From Clostridium ganghwense (lineage in GTDB: Bacteria > Bacillota > Clostridia > Clostridiales > Clostridiaceae): DNA of 64,000 nt. The notes beneath the pieces are model-generated. The model was not told the DNA's origin and ran no database searches. It saw only the letters and a program-made list of their open reading frames with translations. The stretch lies in NCBI RefSeq assembly GCF_026735165.1, contig NZ_JAPQES010000005.1, positions 1 through 64,000 of the forward strand, given 5' to 3'. The position numbers were made by a program, and so were the translations under genes. Positions within the stretch are counted from its first letter, which is position 1. Each line of letters begins with the position of its first letter. Shown here piece after piece: positions 37,330 through 45,126 of this stretch.

Positions 37330-37887
37330 TTATCTTTCAAGTATTTCTACTCTATTTCTTCCTTTTCCTTTTGCTTCGTATAAAGCCTTATCTGCCATAG
37401 ACATTACTTTATATATACTTTCATCAGGCAAAATATTTGTAATACCAATACTAATAGTAAGTGAAAATTTTTTATTTTGGACTTCAATTTCTATCTTAGA
37501 AACTAAATTTCTTAATCTTTCTGCAAAAGTCACGGCATTATTTATTGATGTATTAGTCAATATAATAGCAAATTCTTCTCCACCTATTCTTCCAAATATG
37601 TCTCCCCCCCTAATTTCACTACTACAAACCTTTGAAAAAGCCTTTAGCGCTTTATCTCCATACATATGCCCATATTCATCATTAATTTGCTTAAAATTAT
37701 CTACATCTAGAATTAATAATGTATCTGTCTTATTATATCTTTTTATTTCATATAATTCCTTTTTTGCAAGTTCAACAAAAAAACGCCTATTATAAATTCC
37801 TGTTAAGCTATCTGTAGATGCTAATTTTTCAAGTAATTTATTTTTCTCTTCTAATTCCTTTGAAAGTTCTATTAAACTTTTATTCAT
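37330..37887 (-). CDS. GGDEF diguanylate cyclase, 5'-damaged
   Basis: 185 residues from the first available ATG: short coiled coil, then a complete GGDEF domain (about residues 20-180) with STDSLTGIYNRRFF, the metal aspartate in LILDVDNFKQIND, and the active loop IGGEEF. It would make cyclic di-GMP. There is no ribosome site at 37887, and the same frame stays open without a start up to a stop near 37980, encoding more coiled coil (LKSELDTLNEKK). The natural start, MKQLYRW behind GGGAGG, lies at 38018 in another frame. So the gene is frameshifted and the domain may not be made. Confidence 0.65.
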   Translation of the reverse strand: MNKSLIELSKELEEKNKLLEKLASTDSLTGIYNRRFFVELAKKELYEIKRYNKTDTLLILDVDNFKQINDEYGHMYGDKALKAFSKVCSSEIRGGDIFGRIGGEEFAIILTNTSINNAVTFAERLRNLVSKIEIEVQNKKFSLTISIGITNILPDESIYKVMSMADKALYEAKGKGRNRVEILER

Positions 37888-38018
37888 AAATTGTAATTTC
37901 TCATATCTTGTAAAACCTTTTTTCTCATTTAAAGTATCAAGTTCAGATTTTAAAGTACTATTAGATAGTTTAACTTCTATCTATTATTTTTGTCATCCCA
38001 TCTGTACAATTGTTTCAT
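37888..38018 (-). pseudogene. Frameshifted N-terminus of the GGDEF gene
   Basis: ATG at 38018 with GGGAGG upstream opens MKQLYRWDDKNNR and stops; an overlapping frame reads MTKIIDRS and stops; the third frame reads IEVKLSNSTLKSELDTL and runs into the GGDEF frame. Joining them gives a plausible continuous helix, so at least one indel has broken the gene. 38019-38180 holds nothing I recognise. Confidence 0.6.
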
Positions 38019-38182
38019 TTGTTATAACCTCCCAAAAATATAAACCTATATTTTAATAGTTTCCCCTTCAAACTTATTATACACTATATTAAACAATTAA
38101 TTTATTTTTTAATACTCAGCAAAAACTGCATTTAAAAATTTACATATTTTGTATGAAATCTCGAAAAAGGGGAAATAAAACA

Positions 38183-38207
38183 GACACCTACTTCATCAGT
38201 AGATGCC
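38183..38207 (-). terminator. Terminator of CheX operon copy 2
   Basis: Nine-base stem (GGCATCTAC/GTAGGTGTC with G-U pairs), 7-base loop, then TGTTTTATTT on the minus strand. Confidence 0.65.
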
Positions 38208-38229
38208 TTAAAAGATTCAATTAAATATA

Positions 38230-38700
38230 TCATTGAATTATTTTATCAAAAGCAATATTTATTTCTATTGGAATATTATCAACAAGAATTCCAACACACA
38301 AAACTTTATCAGCATTCATTTTCACTTCAAAATCTTTACCATACATTAATGTAGGTGTTGATATATTAGTATTTATTCCAATATTAGAAAAATTCATACT
38401 AGCATTTGCTGTTACCATATTTGAAAGTTCCGAAATAGCACTTTGTGCCATATCATCTAATTCATTAACAGGCATCCCCATCATCATTTTAGAAGCAATT
38501 TTTTTTGCACTTTCTATATTCATCCCATATACCACATTACCCTTTATATTTCCCACAATACCTAAAATTATCATTACACCAATACTTTTAAGTTTTTTAT
38601 CTTTTATACTAACTCCATGTTTCTTTATATCACTAAATCCAAGTTGAGGCATTACAGTTAAAAAAGACTCAATAAAAGGATTTACTAATTTTACATCCAC
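38230..38700 (-). CDS. CheX-like chemotaxis phosphatase (copy 2)
   Basis: 156 residues, closely similar along its whole length to the protein at 3858-4322 (for example AQSAISELSNMVTANASMNF against AQSAISELTNMLTANASTNF). The E-x2-N active-site signature is kept. It overlaps the upstream receiver-CheX gene by 10 bases. A duplicated module rather than a repeat of recent date: synonymous and conservative changes are spread throughout. Confidence 0.8.
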   Translation of the reverse strand: MDVKLVNPFIESFLTVMPQLGFSDIKKHGVSIKDKKLKSIGVMIILGIVGNIKGNVVYGMNIESAKKIASKMMMGMPVNELDDMAQSAISELSNMVTANASMNFSNIGINTNISTPTLMYGKDFEVKMNADKVLCVGILVDNIPIEINIAFDKIIQ

Positions 38701-39554
38701 TCTTCTTCACCTCTTTTAAATCCTACATTTAAATACATCTCTCCAAACTCTGTATTTGCTACTACTGATATTGTTTTTAGCATAGTCTTTGATATATTTA
38801 ATGAAGTCCCATGAAATAATGTAGGTGGCGCTACACGTAATCCCAAAATTTTATTTTTGTGGTTTAATATAGAACAAGCATTTCCAGCTACAATATTTGC
38901 AAATTCCCCAATCATAGCTAAACATTCTTCCATATTTTCAACTTCTCTTTTCAAAGCTACTTCTGCCATATCTTTAGCAGCTTCATAAGATAAATCAATA
39001 ATCATTGTACCTGAATATTTTCCTATAATTCCTACTACAGCTGAAATTCCCCTTGAACTTTCTGTATGATTGTATTTAATTTCATTAGCATAACAAGGTA
39101 TTGTTTTGGTTAATCTATTAATATTATCTGAAAGAGCTTCTTTAAACACCTTAAAATATATTTGTTCTAATTCATAAAACAACTCTTCAGTAGCCATTAT
39201 TCTTTCTATTACAGTAATAAGTTCATCTGAATCTACTGGTTTTTGAATATATCCTGCCACCTTGTTTTCTTTAGCCTTTTTTACTATTTCCTCATCCATC
39301 ATTGAACTAACAACTACTACCTTTATATTTTTATCTATTGAGTGAATCGCTCTTGTACATTCTAAACCATCTGTTCCAGGAATCGTCATATCCATAGTTA
39401 CTAAATCTGGTTTTTGGGCTTTAACTACCTCAATAGTCTCTTCTAAAGAACTTGCATCTCCAACTACATCAAAACCTTTTTCCACTAATATATCTTTAAG
39501 TATACTTATTGAAAAAGGAGAGTCATCAACAATTACAATTTTTATTTTTTTCAT
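38691..39554 (-). CDS. Response regulator fused to CheX-like domain (copy 2)
   Basis: 287 residues from the ATG at 39554 behind AAGGTGG. Receiver domain with IVIVDDSPFS and phospho-acceptor in LVTMDMTIPG, then a CheC/CheX-type domain with GEFANIVAGNA. Paralogue of the protein at 4307-5185; here the start and ribosome site agree and reading MKKIKIVIVDD is in frame, which exposes the start anomaly of copy 1. Confidence 0.85.
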   Translation of the reverse strand: MKKIKIVIVDDSPFSISILKDILVEKGFDVVGDASSLEETIEVVKAQKPDLVTMDMTIPGTDGLECTRAIHSIDKNIKVVVVSSMMDEEIVKKAKENKVAGYIQKPVDSDELITVIERIMATEELFYELEQIYFKVFKEALSDNINRLTKTIPCYANEIKYNHTESSRGISAVVGIIGKYSGTMIIDLSYEAAKDMAEVALKREVENMEECLAMIGEFANIVAGNACSILNHKNKILGLRVAPPTLFHGTSLNISKTMLKTISVVANTEFGEMYLNVGFKRGEEEWM

Positions 39555-39876
39555 TTTGCCCACCTTCACATTTCTGAAAATTCATTAACTATCTTTAATC
39601 TAGCACTATGTTATTCTCATAAGTAAAATATAGTTTGTTCTTTTTTGGCTTTTTTATTCATTTTATACATCAATTCATACTTTTTATTTTTAATTAATAT
39701 ATAACGTTAAATAATATTTAATTTACAATTGCTACTTTAGCTTAGTATTTTTACATTAGATATATTTTAATTAATTGTTTATATTTGGTATATATTATAT
39801 GGTATAATTATACAAGAAGCAAGTGTTTCACTGTAGTCTGAAAATATGAAAAAACTTTATTAAAGGAGAGATTTAG

Positions 39877-40458
39877 ATGAAAGTATCAATTGTTTTTCAT
39901 AGCGTTTGTGGTAATACTTATCTTATGGCAAAACAAATATATAAAAATTTTTCTGACAAAGAAGTAGATGTTTGCATCTATAGAGTAAAAGATGATGATT
40001 TAAAAGAAATTGCAAAGAATATTCCAGTAGCTAATGAGCATTTAAGTGAAATTTTAAAAGTACCTATTATAAATTTAGATAAAATTTTAGAAAGCGACTA
40101 TATATTTTTAGGTTCTCCAACTTATTTTGGGAATGTGTCTGCTGAAATGAAGAGTTTTATGGATTCTTTTTCTCCTTTATGGGCTGATGCTAAATTATTT
40201 GGGAAAAGAGTAATTTCATTTACAACATGCGGAACTGCTGAAGCTGGAGGAGAAAATTGCCTTAAAGCTATAAATACATTTGCACAACATTTAGGAATGA
40301 TTAATATTCCAATACCATCAAATCTTGTTCCTGATAAGAGCAATTCTGCCTATGGATTATTACATTGTTCTGGAAATATGGGGGATAATAGATTAGGACC
40401 AGACTGTAAAAAATCAATATCAAATTTAGTAGATTTATTAATTGATAAAAAGTTTTAA
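39877..40458 (+). CDS. Flavodoxin-family protein
   Basis: 193 residues. FMN phosphate loop near the N-terminus (FHSVCGNTYLMA, replacing the classical T/S-x-T-G-x-T), the isoalloxazine loops LGSPTYFGNVSAEMKSFMD and TTCGTAEAGGENCLKA. WrbA/NAD(P)H:quinone-reductase-like flavodoxin fold. AAAGGAGAG site before the ATG. Electron-transfer or quinone reduction partner unknown; single gene. Confidence 0.85.
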   Translation: MKVSIVFHSVCGNTYLMAKQIYKNFSDKEVDVCIYRVKDDDLKEIAKNIPVANEHLSEILKVPIINLDKILESDYIFLGSPTYFGNVSAEMKSFMDSFSPLWADAKLFGKRVISFTTCGTAEAGGENCLKAINTFAQHLGMINIPIPSNLVPDKSNSAYGLLHCSGNMGDNRLGPDCKKSISNLVDLLIDKKF

Positions 40459-40592
40459 ATAAATAAAAATTTATTTAAAACAGAGCGAATATTTTATATC
40501 AACTATCTTCGTTTTTTGAAGAACAATCAAAGTTCAACAGGTATTAAAAAAGTTGTTCAAAGTGTAATTTCAGATTGCAATGCTATTGGAAT

Positions 40593-40620
40593 AGGAATCT
40601 ATCTTAAAAGACAGATTCCT
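40593..40620 (+). terminator. Terminator after flavodoxin gene
   Basis: Stem AGGAATCT/AGATTCCT with a 12-base loop followed by TTTTATATATA. It lies 135 bases past the stop. Confidence 0.6.
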
Positions 40621-40662
40621 TTTATATATATTGATTTGAATTTTTTACTATATAAAATAACT

Positions 40663-41844
40663 TTACTTATTTTTAATCCTTGATAACAATGGCATTGGAA
40701 AATAATCCTTCACCGGTACATTTTTATATTGAAACGCAAGACCACTGATAATTGCAGAACAACCAAAAAATATGATACCTGCTTGAGGACTTATAATTGT
40801 AAAATCAACCAATCCCTGACCTAGAATAACAGCTTCTAACCCTGTTAGTAAAGGAATTAATGGACAATGATGATTACTAAGCACTCTAGTTTCCTTAAAT
40901 AAATAATATATCATGCATGTAAAAATACTAAACCCAACAATACCTAGTGTAGTTATTATGGTAATCCAAATATTATGTCCATGAACTGTCCTTACATAAT
41001 CATAAACATCTCCATTTGCAAAATAAATCCCCATCAATCCCCATCCAGTGATAGGCTTATATTTAAACATATTTAAACAATTTTTCCAAATGAGGCTACG
41101 ATCCTTTATTGAAATGAGTAGTCCTTCCCCTCTTGGAAAATACTGTGGAAAAGCAAACATTAGTATTATGCCTGATAGTAAAATGAAAATTAGGAATAAC
41201 ATCTTCTTTTTATCTTTCATAAAATATGCATATGTAATCAATCCTACCAGTAAACCAATTATAGCTCCGCGTGACCCCGTCATCAATAAAACACCAATAA
41301 ATAATATAACCATAAGTGCATAAAATATTTTTTTAATTTTAAAAGACTTTTGGTAGAAATAAAAACATATAAGGACCATAGCAGCATACCATGTTCCTGC
41401 TACGTTAGGGTTACCAAAAGTTCCGGAAATTCTATAAGTCTCACTAAACGGAAGCAGTGGATAAATTCCAAATAAGTATTTCCACCAGGTAGGATTGTAA
41501 TGAACTAGTGTAAATCTTTCTATAATTCCAATAAAAGCAGATCCTATTGAGATTAATATAATATTTTTTAAAAGTTTTTCAATTTTCTCCTCTTCGTTGT
41601 AGTTATTTTCAAGATAAACACTAATAAAAAAATAAACTAAAACTGCAAAGGAGGCTGCTATTGAAACTACACTAGCATTTATAATACCTACAAATAATGC
41701 CCAAATAAACAGAAAAATCAATCCTATATTCCAAATATTTTTTGTAAAATTATTTTTCTGTAACATCTGAAATCCTGTAACCATCATAGGTAAAAATGCC
41801 AAATATGGTGAAAATACTATTAAAAAAATACTTAAAAATACCAT
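40663..41844 (-). CDS. O-antigen ligase-like (Wzy/WaaL) membrane protein
   Basis: 393 residues, about eleven membrane helices with the Wzy_C-type external loop: YRISGTFGNPNVAGTWYAAM, GSRGAIIGLLVGLI, and RDRSLIWKNCLNMFKYKPIT-type segment ending TVHGHNIWITIITTLGIVGF. In Gram-negatives such proteins ligate or polymerise surface glycans; in a Gram-positive cell a capsule or teichoic-acid-related polymerase is likely. No glycan cluster is nearby, so it is an orphan. Confidence 0.8.
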   Translation of the reverse strand: MVFLSIFLIVFSPYLAFLPMMVTGFQMLQKNNFTKNIWNIGLIFLFIWALFVGIINASVVSIAASFAVLVYFFISVYLENNYNEEEKIEKLLKNIILISIGSAFIGIIERFTLVHYNPTWWKYLFGIYPLLPFSETYRISGTFGNPNVAGTWYAAMVLICFYFYQKSFKIKKIFYALMVILFIGVLLMTGSRGAIIGLLVGLITYAYFMKDKKKMLFLIFILLSGIILMFAFPQYFPRGEGLLISIKDRSLIWKNCLNMFKYKPITGWGLMGIYFANGDVYDYVRTVHGHNIWITIITTLGIVGFSIFTCMIYYLFKETRVLSNHHCPLIPLLTGLEAVILGQGLVDFTIISPQAGIIFFGCSAIISGLAFQYKNVPVKDYFPMPLLSRIKNK

Positions 41845-42267
41845 GCAAACTACCTCCTATTATTCACTACTTTTTTATCTATATACACCAACAATAGTAC
41901 ATAACAAATTACTAAAAACCCTTCTTCTATTACTCCCTTAAACTTCTATATTTCATAAATTATTTACTTTGTTCATCTTATTTTAGCTTTTAATATAACC
42001 CATCATAATATACATGCAATTTTTTATAATCACTAACTTTAATTAAATAGTAAATACTTATTTTGAGATACTCATACTAAAACTAATAAATTTCTTTTGC
42101 AATCATATAAATTTTTGCCCAAAATTTAGTGTAACATTCAATAAATTCTGAAAATCTAAATATAAATAAAACTAACCAATCTTAAATTATTATAAAAAGC
42201 ACTAATTTTTTCATCTAAAAAAACAAAATACGTTGTATCGAAAATAAACATTTTCTACCCAACGTAT

Positions 42268-42415
42268 TTAATATTTAATGTATTCTATTATCATTTCCTT
42301 TTGAATTTTTACTTGTTGCTCTTTACTTATAAATCCATTTTTAGCCATGGCATCGAGTACAATCTTTTGTCTTTTTAGCCTTATCAAAATGTTTATTGGG
42401 ATTATATTACAATTG
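42268..42415 (-). pseudogene. Class A penicillin-binding protein remnant
   Basis: The minus strand encodes RQKIVLDAMAKNGFISKEQQ, then VKIQKEMIIEYIKY and a stop at 42268. Just upstream a second frame reads NPNKHFDKAKK. Together this is the end of a GT51 transglycosylase domain (pattern NPxxxPDKAKKRQ-x2-VL-x2-M), with a one-base shift inside an A-rich run. No start, no N-terminal catalytic part and no transpeptidase domain remain. Outside it, 41845-42267 and 42416-42535 hold no gene I can support. Confidence 0.55.
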
Positions 42416-42549
42416 TGCTTATAAAGCTTACATTTTTCTCACTTTTAAATTTATACTTATTTAAATACATTAATATCAAAATTGAAATAGAAAAAATTAC
42501 ATATTTTCATCATGAATTTTTTTAGAATATTTGCACACATTACTAGTGT

Positions 42550-42966
42550 AAGGAACATAACGGTTGAGCCAAGGCATATATATGCTCCTTAAAACGGGGT
42601 GTATATATGTCGGCCAAAGATTGCATACGGGTCAGATTAAAACCTGGCTCGTATGCAGTCGGAGGGAAGATTTTATAGGGTGAGGAAAAGCTTTATTGCA
42701 GTCGGAATTTTTGAATTATTGATTGCAATAGGGTTCTAACTTATTCTATAAGGTCGAGCGAAGATCATACAGGGTGTTGGTAGACTTTTTAAGTTAATCG
42801 GTTCTATGTAGCCGAGAGGTTGCATAGGGTTGGGTAGATATTCTGTATGGTCGAACGAACCATCATTATAGGTTGTGACCTGCTTTGTCATGGTCGGAAG
42901 ATTATGGTGAGGTAATAAGCTATCTATAGTGGTGCAAGGTAGATTGTTATGTTCTTTATATTTTTT
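42550..42966 (+). ncRNA. Large structured RNA, copy B (unrecognised family)
   Basis: About 417 nt, roughly four-fifths identical by eye to copy A at 18753-19166. The ends pair (AAGGAACATAACG with TTGTTATGTTCTTT) and a T-run TTTTTT (42961-42966) follows. Changes respect pairing: the 11-bp hairpin reads GATTGCATACG/CGTATGCAGTC here against GATCACATATG/CATATGTGATC, that is three compensatory pair swaps. GNRA loops are kept with different middle bases (GAGA, GGAA). One helix tip present in copy A is lost and another loop is longer. A weaker TGAATT ... CATTACTA lies upstream. Confidence 0.85.
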
Positions 42967-42978
42967 GAAAACAAACTA

Positions 42979-43008
42979 ATGAGCATCTACTTCTGTGTAG
43001 ATGCTCAT
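42979..43008 (-). terminator. Terminator of DUF896 gene
   Basis: Perfect 12-base stem ATGAGCATCTAC/GTAGATGCTCAT, 6-base loop, between the large RNA and the DUF896 gene; usable from the minus strand. Confidence 0.7.
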
Positions 43009-43011
43009 TTT

Positions 43012-43206
43012 CTAATTTTTATATTTGCTTGTTTTTGTATCAACTTTCTCAATTTTATCTAAATGCATTTTAAAATTACCTTTTATAACATCAATGTAAT
43101 ATCTTCTAAGTTCTTGCTGCTCTTTTTTCTCTTCTTCTGTAAGCCCTTCATTCTGGCTCTTATGATATAAAAAATTAATTCTTTCTAAAACTTTCTTAAA
43201 CTCCAT
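43012..43206 (-). CDS. DUF896 (YnzC/UPF0291) family protein
   Basis: 64 residues, helical hairpin typical of the YnzC family: ERINFLYHKSQNEGLTEEEK, then KEQQELRRYYIDVIKGNFK. In Bacillus subtilis YnzC-type proteins are SOS-linked or of unknown function. GGAGG-type site (AGGAGGACAAC) before the ATG. Confidence 0.88.
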   Translation of the reverse strand: MEFKKVLERINFLYHKSQNEGLTEEEKKEQQELRRYYIDVIKGNFKMHLDKIEKVDTKTSKYKN

Positions 43207-43372
43207 TGTTGTCCTCCTTTATGTAACACATACTGCTTCTATTATAATTTACTGCTTCTTTAATCGCAATAAAAATCCTTTTATTTCAAATTTTAATCTC
43301 TTGATAAACTTATATTTATACATTATAATGAATATTGCTTCATGAATATTTATAACATAAAGGAGAATAAAT

Positions 43373-44731
43373 ATGGAAAAACAAATGAAAATTAATTATT
43401 CGTTAAAAAACTTATTTCAGTTTATAATACCGTCATTGTTGGGAATTTTATTTTTTATGACTCCTATTTTCTACAATGGAGAAGTTACTATCCCTATTGC
43501 AATACTTTCAAAATTTGTACAAAATCATCTTTCAAATATATTGCCGGGAATTATGACAATTATCATATGTATTACTTTTTTAGGCACAATTGCAACTAAA
43601 GTTTTCAAGCCTAAAACCTTTTTGAATAATAAGTTTTTAAATACATTGTTTAATGTGTCTCCCTTATGGTTTTCTGCTAGAATTCTTGGAACCATATTTG
43701 CAATTCTTACTTTTTTCAAGATAGGTCCTGAATGGATATGGTCAGAAAATACAGGTGGTCTTTTATTAAATGACCTGCTTCCTATTTTATTTTCTGTATT
43801 TCTTTTCGCAGGTATGCTATTACCTCTATTACTGGACTTTGGTTTATTAGAATTTTTCGGTGCAATACTTACAAAAATTATGCGTCCTATTTTCTCTTTA
43901 CCTGGACGTTCTTCAATAGATTGTATAGCGTCATGGCTTGGAGATGGAACAATTGGTGTAATGCTTACAAGCAAACAGTATGAAGAAGGTTATTACACTA
44001 AAAGAGAAGCTGCAGTTATTGGCACAACGTTCTCTGCCGTTTCAATAACATTCAGCCTTGTAGTTATTTCTCAAGTAAATCTTGGACATCTTTTCGTTCC
44101 TTTTTACTTAACTATAACTCTAGCTGGATTAGCAGCAGCTATAATAACTCCACGTATTCCACCGCTTTCAAGAAAGCCTGACACATATTTTAATGATAAT
44201 AAAAGAGAAGATTCTGAAGCAATTCCTGAAAACTATACTTCTTTTACATGGGGAGTAACAAAAGCAGTAGAAAAAGCTAGCAAAAATAATAGCTTAAGTG
44301 GCTTTATAAAACAAGGAATTCAGAACATACTTGATATGTGGCTAGGAGTAGCACCTGTAGTTATGGCTATGGGAACTCTTGCTCTTATTTTAGCTGAATA
44401 TACTCCTATATTTAAATGGATGGGGATACCTTTTATACCTTTATTAAAGCTTCTTCATATACCTGAAGCAAAAGAAGCTTCTCAAACACTTATCGTTGGA
44501 TTTGCAGATATGTTTCTACCATCTGTTATCGGAGCTACAATCAAAAGTGAATTAACAAGATTTGTAATAGCATGTACTTCTGTTACACAGCTAATTTACA
44601 TGTCTGAAGTAGGTGGACTATTGTTAGGATCAAAAATCCCTGTTTCTTTAAAGGACTTAGTAATAATATTTATTCAACGTACACTTATCACCTTACCAGT
44701 CATTACACTTATGGCTCATATAATATTCTAA
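43373..44731 (+). CDS. YjiH-family (nucleoside-recognition) membrane protein
   Basis: 452 residues, about ten membrane helices. Carries the Gate/nucleoside-recognition pattern shared with SpoVM-type and YjiH proteins: PGRSSIDCIASWLGDGTIGVML, TFSAVSITFSLVVISQVNL, and GFADMFLPSVIGATIKSELT. Likely an inner-membrane transporter of unknown substrate. AAAGGAG site before the ATG; monocistronic with a strong terminator. Confidence 0.8.
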   Translation: MEKQMKINYSLKNLFQFIIPSLLGILFFMTPIFYNGEVTIPIAILSKFVQNHLSNILPGIMTIIICITFLGTIATKVFKPKTFLNNKFLNTLFNVSPLWFSARILGTIFAILTFFKIGPEWIWSENTGGLLLNDLLPILFSVFLFAGMLLPLLLDFGLLEFFGAILTKIMRPIFSLPGRSSIDCIASWLGDGTIGVMLTSKQYEEGYYTKREAAVIGTTFSAVSITFSLVVISQVNLGHLFVPFYLTITLAGLAAAIITPRIPPLSRKPDTYFNDNKREDSEAIPENYTSFTWGVTKAVEKASKNNSLSGFIKQGIQNILDMWLGVAPVVMAMGTLALILAEYTPIFKWMGIPFIPLLKLLHIPEAKEASQTLIVGFADMFLPSVIGATIKSELTRFVIACTSVTQLIYMSEVGGLLLGSKIPVSLKDLVIIFIQRTLITLPVITLMAHIIF

Positions 44732-44743
44732 GCTTGAAAAACT

Positions 44744-44787
44744 AAAAGTACCAAAGGGATATAAACAGATATCTCTTTGGTACTTTT
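44744..44787. terminator. Bidirectional terminator
   Basis: Arms AAAAGTACCAAAGGGATA/TATCTCTTTGGTACTTTT (one mismatch) between the YjiH gene and the converging yeh-like island. Confidence 0.85.
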
Positions 44788-45071
44788 TATTTAATAACAT
44801 TAACATACACACTCAAAGCATAATATTCCTCAACTACTTTAGAATAATTAAAATTCATGCTGTGTTGCTTTTTACTAAGCTCTTTTTTTATATTATCCAA
44901 TTTTTCTGTTGCAAAAAATAAACCTATATCTTTGCATTTTTTTGACACAATATTTATATCTTCAATAATATTGTTATAAGCACATCCTAAACCCCTTAAA
45001 AACATCTCATCTAAAATATTTTCTAAATCTTCTATTAAAAGATTCACATTAGCAGTATTTTCAAAATCCAT
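44787..45071 (-). CDS. Hypothetical protein at end of yeh-like island
   Basis: 94 residues, all helical (LLIEDLENILDEMFLRGLGC, KKCKDIGLFFATEKLDNIKK). No family recognised. It lies 55 bases downstream of the SWIM-protein gene in the same direction and ends at the island's terminator, so it is probably the last gene of that operon. No usual ribosome site is strong; AGGAGT-like bases precede the ATG. Confidence 0.55.
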   Translation of the reverse strand: MDFENTANVNLLIEDLENILDEMFLRGLGCAYNNIIEDINIVSKKCKDIGLFFATEKLDNIKKELSKKQHSMNFNYSKVVEEYYALSVYVNVIK

Positions 45072-45126
45072 ATAAAGACTCCTATCATTTTATTTACATT
45101 AATATTTAACTTTTATAGTATACATA

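Noticed and set aside
40459-40680. Open frame of about 70 codons continuing after the flavodoxin stop on the plus strand.
   Set aside because: No start codon or ribosome site, contains the flavodoxin terminator, and resembles no protein I know.
18753-42966. Spaced repeats as a CRISPR array.
   Set aside because: Repeats are two long dispersed copies, not short regularly spaced units.
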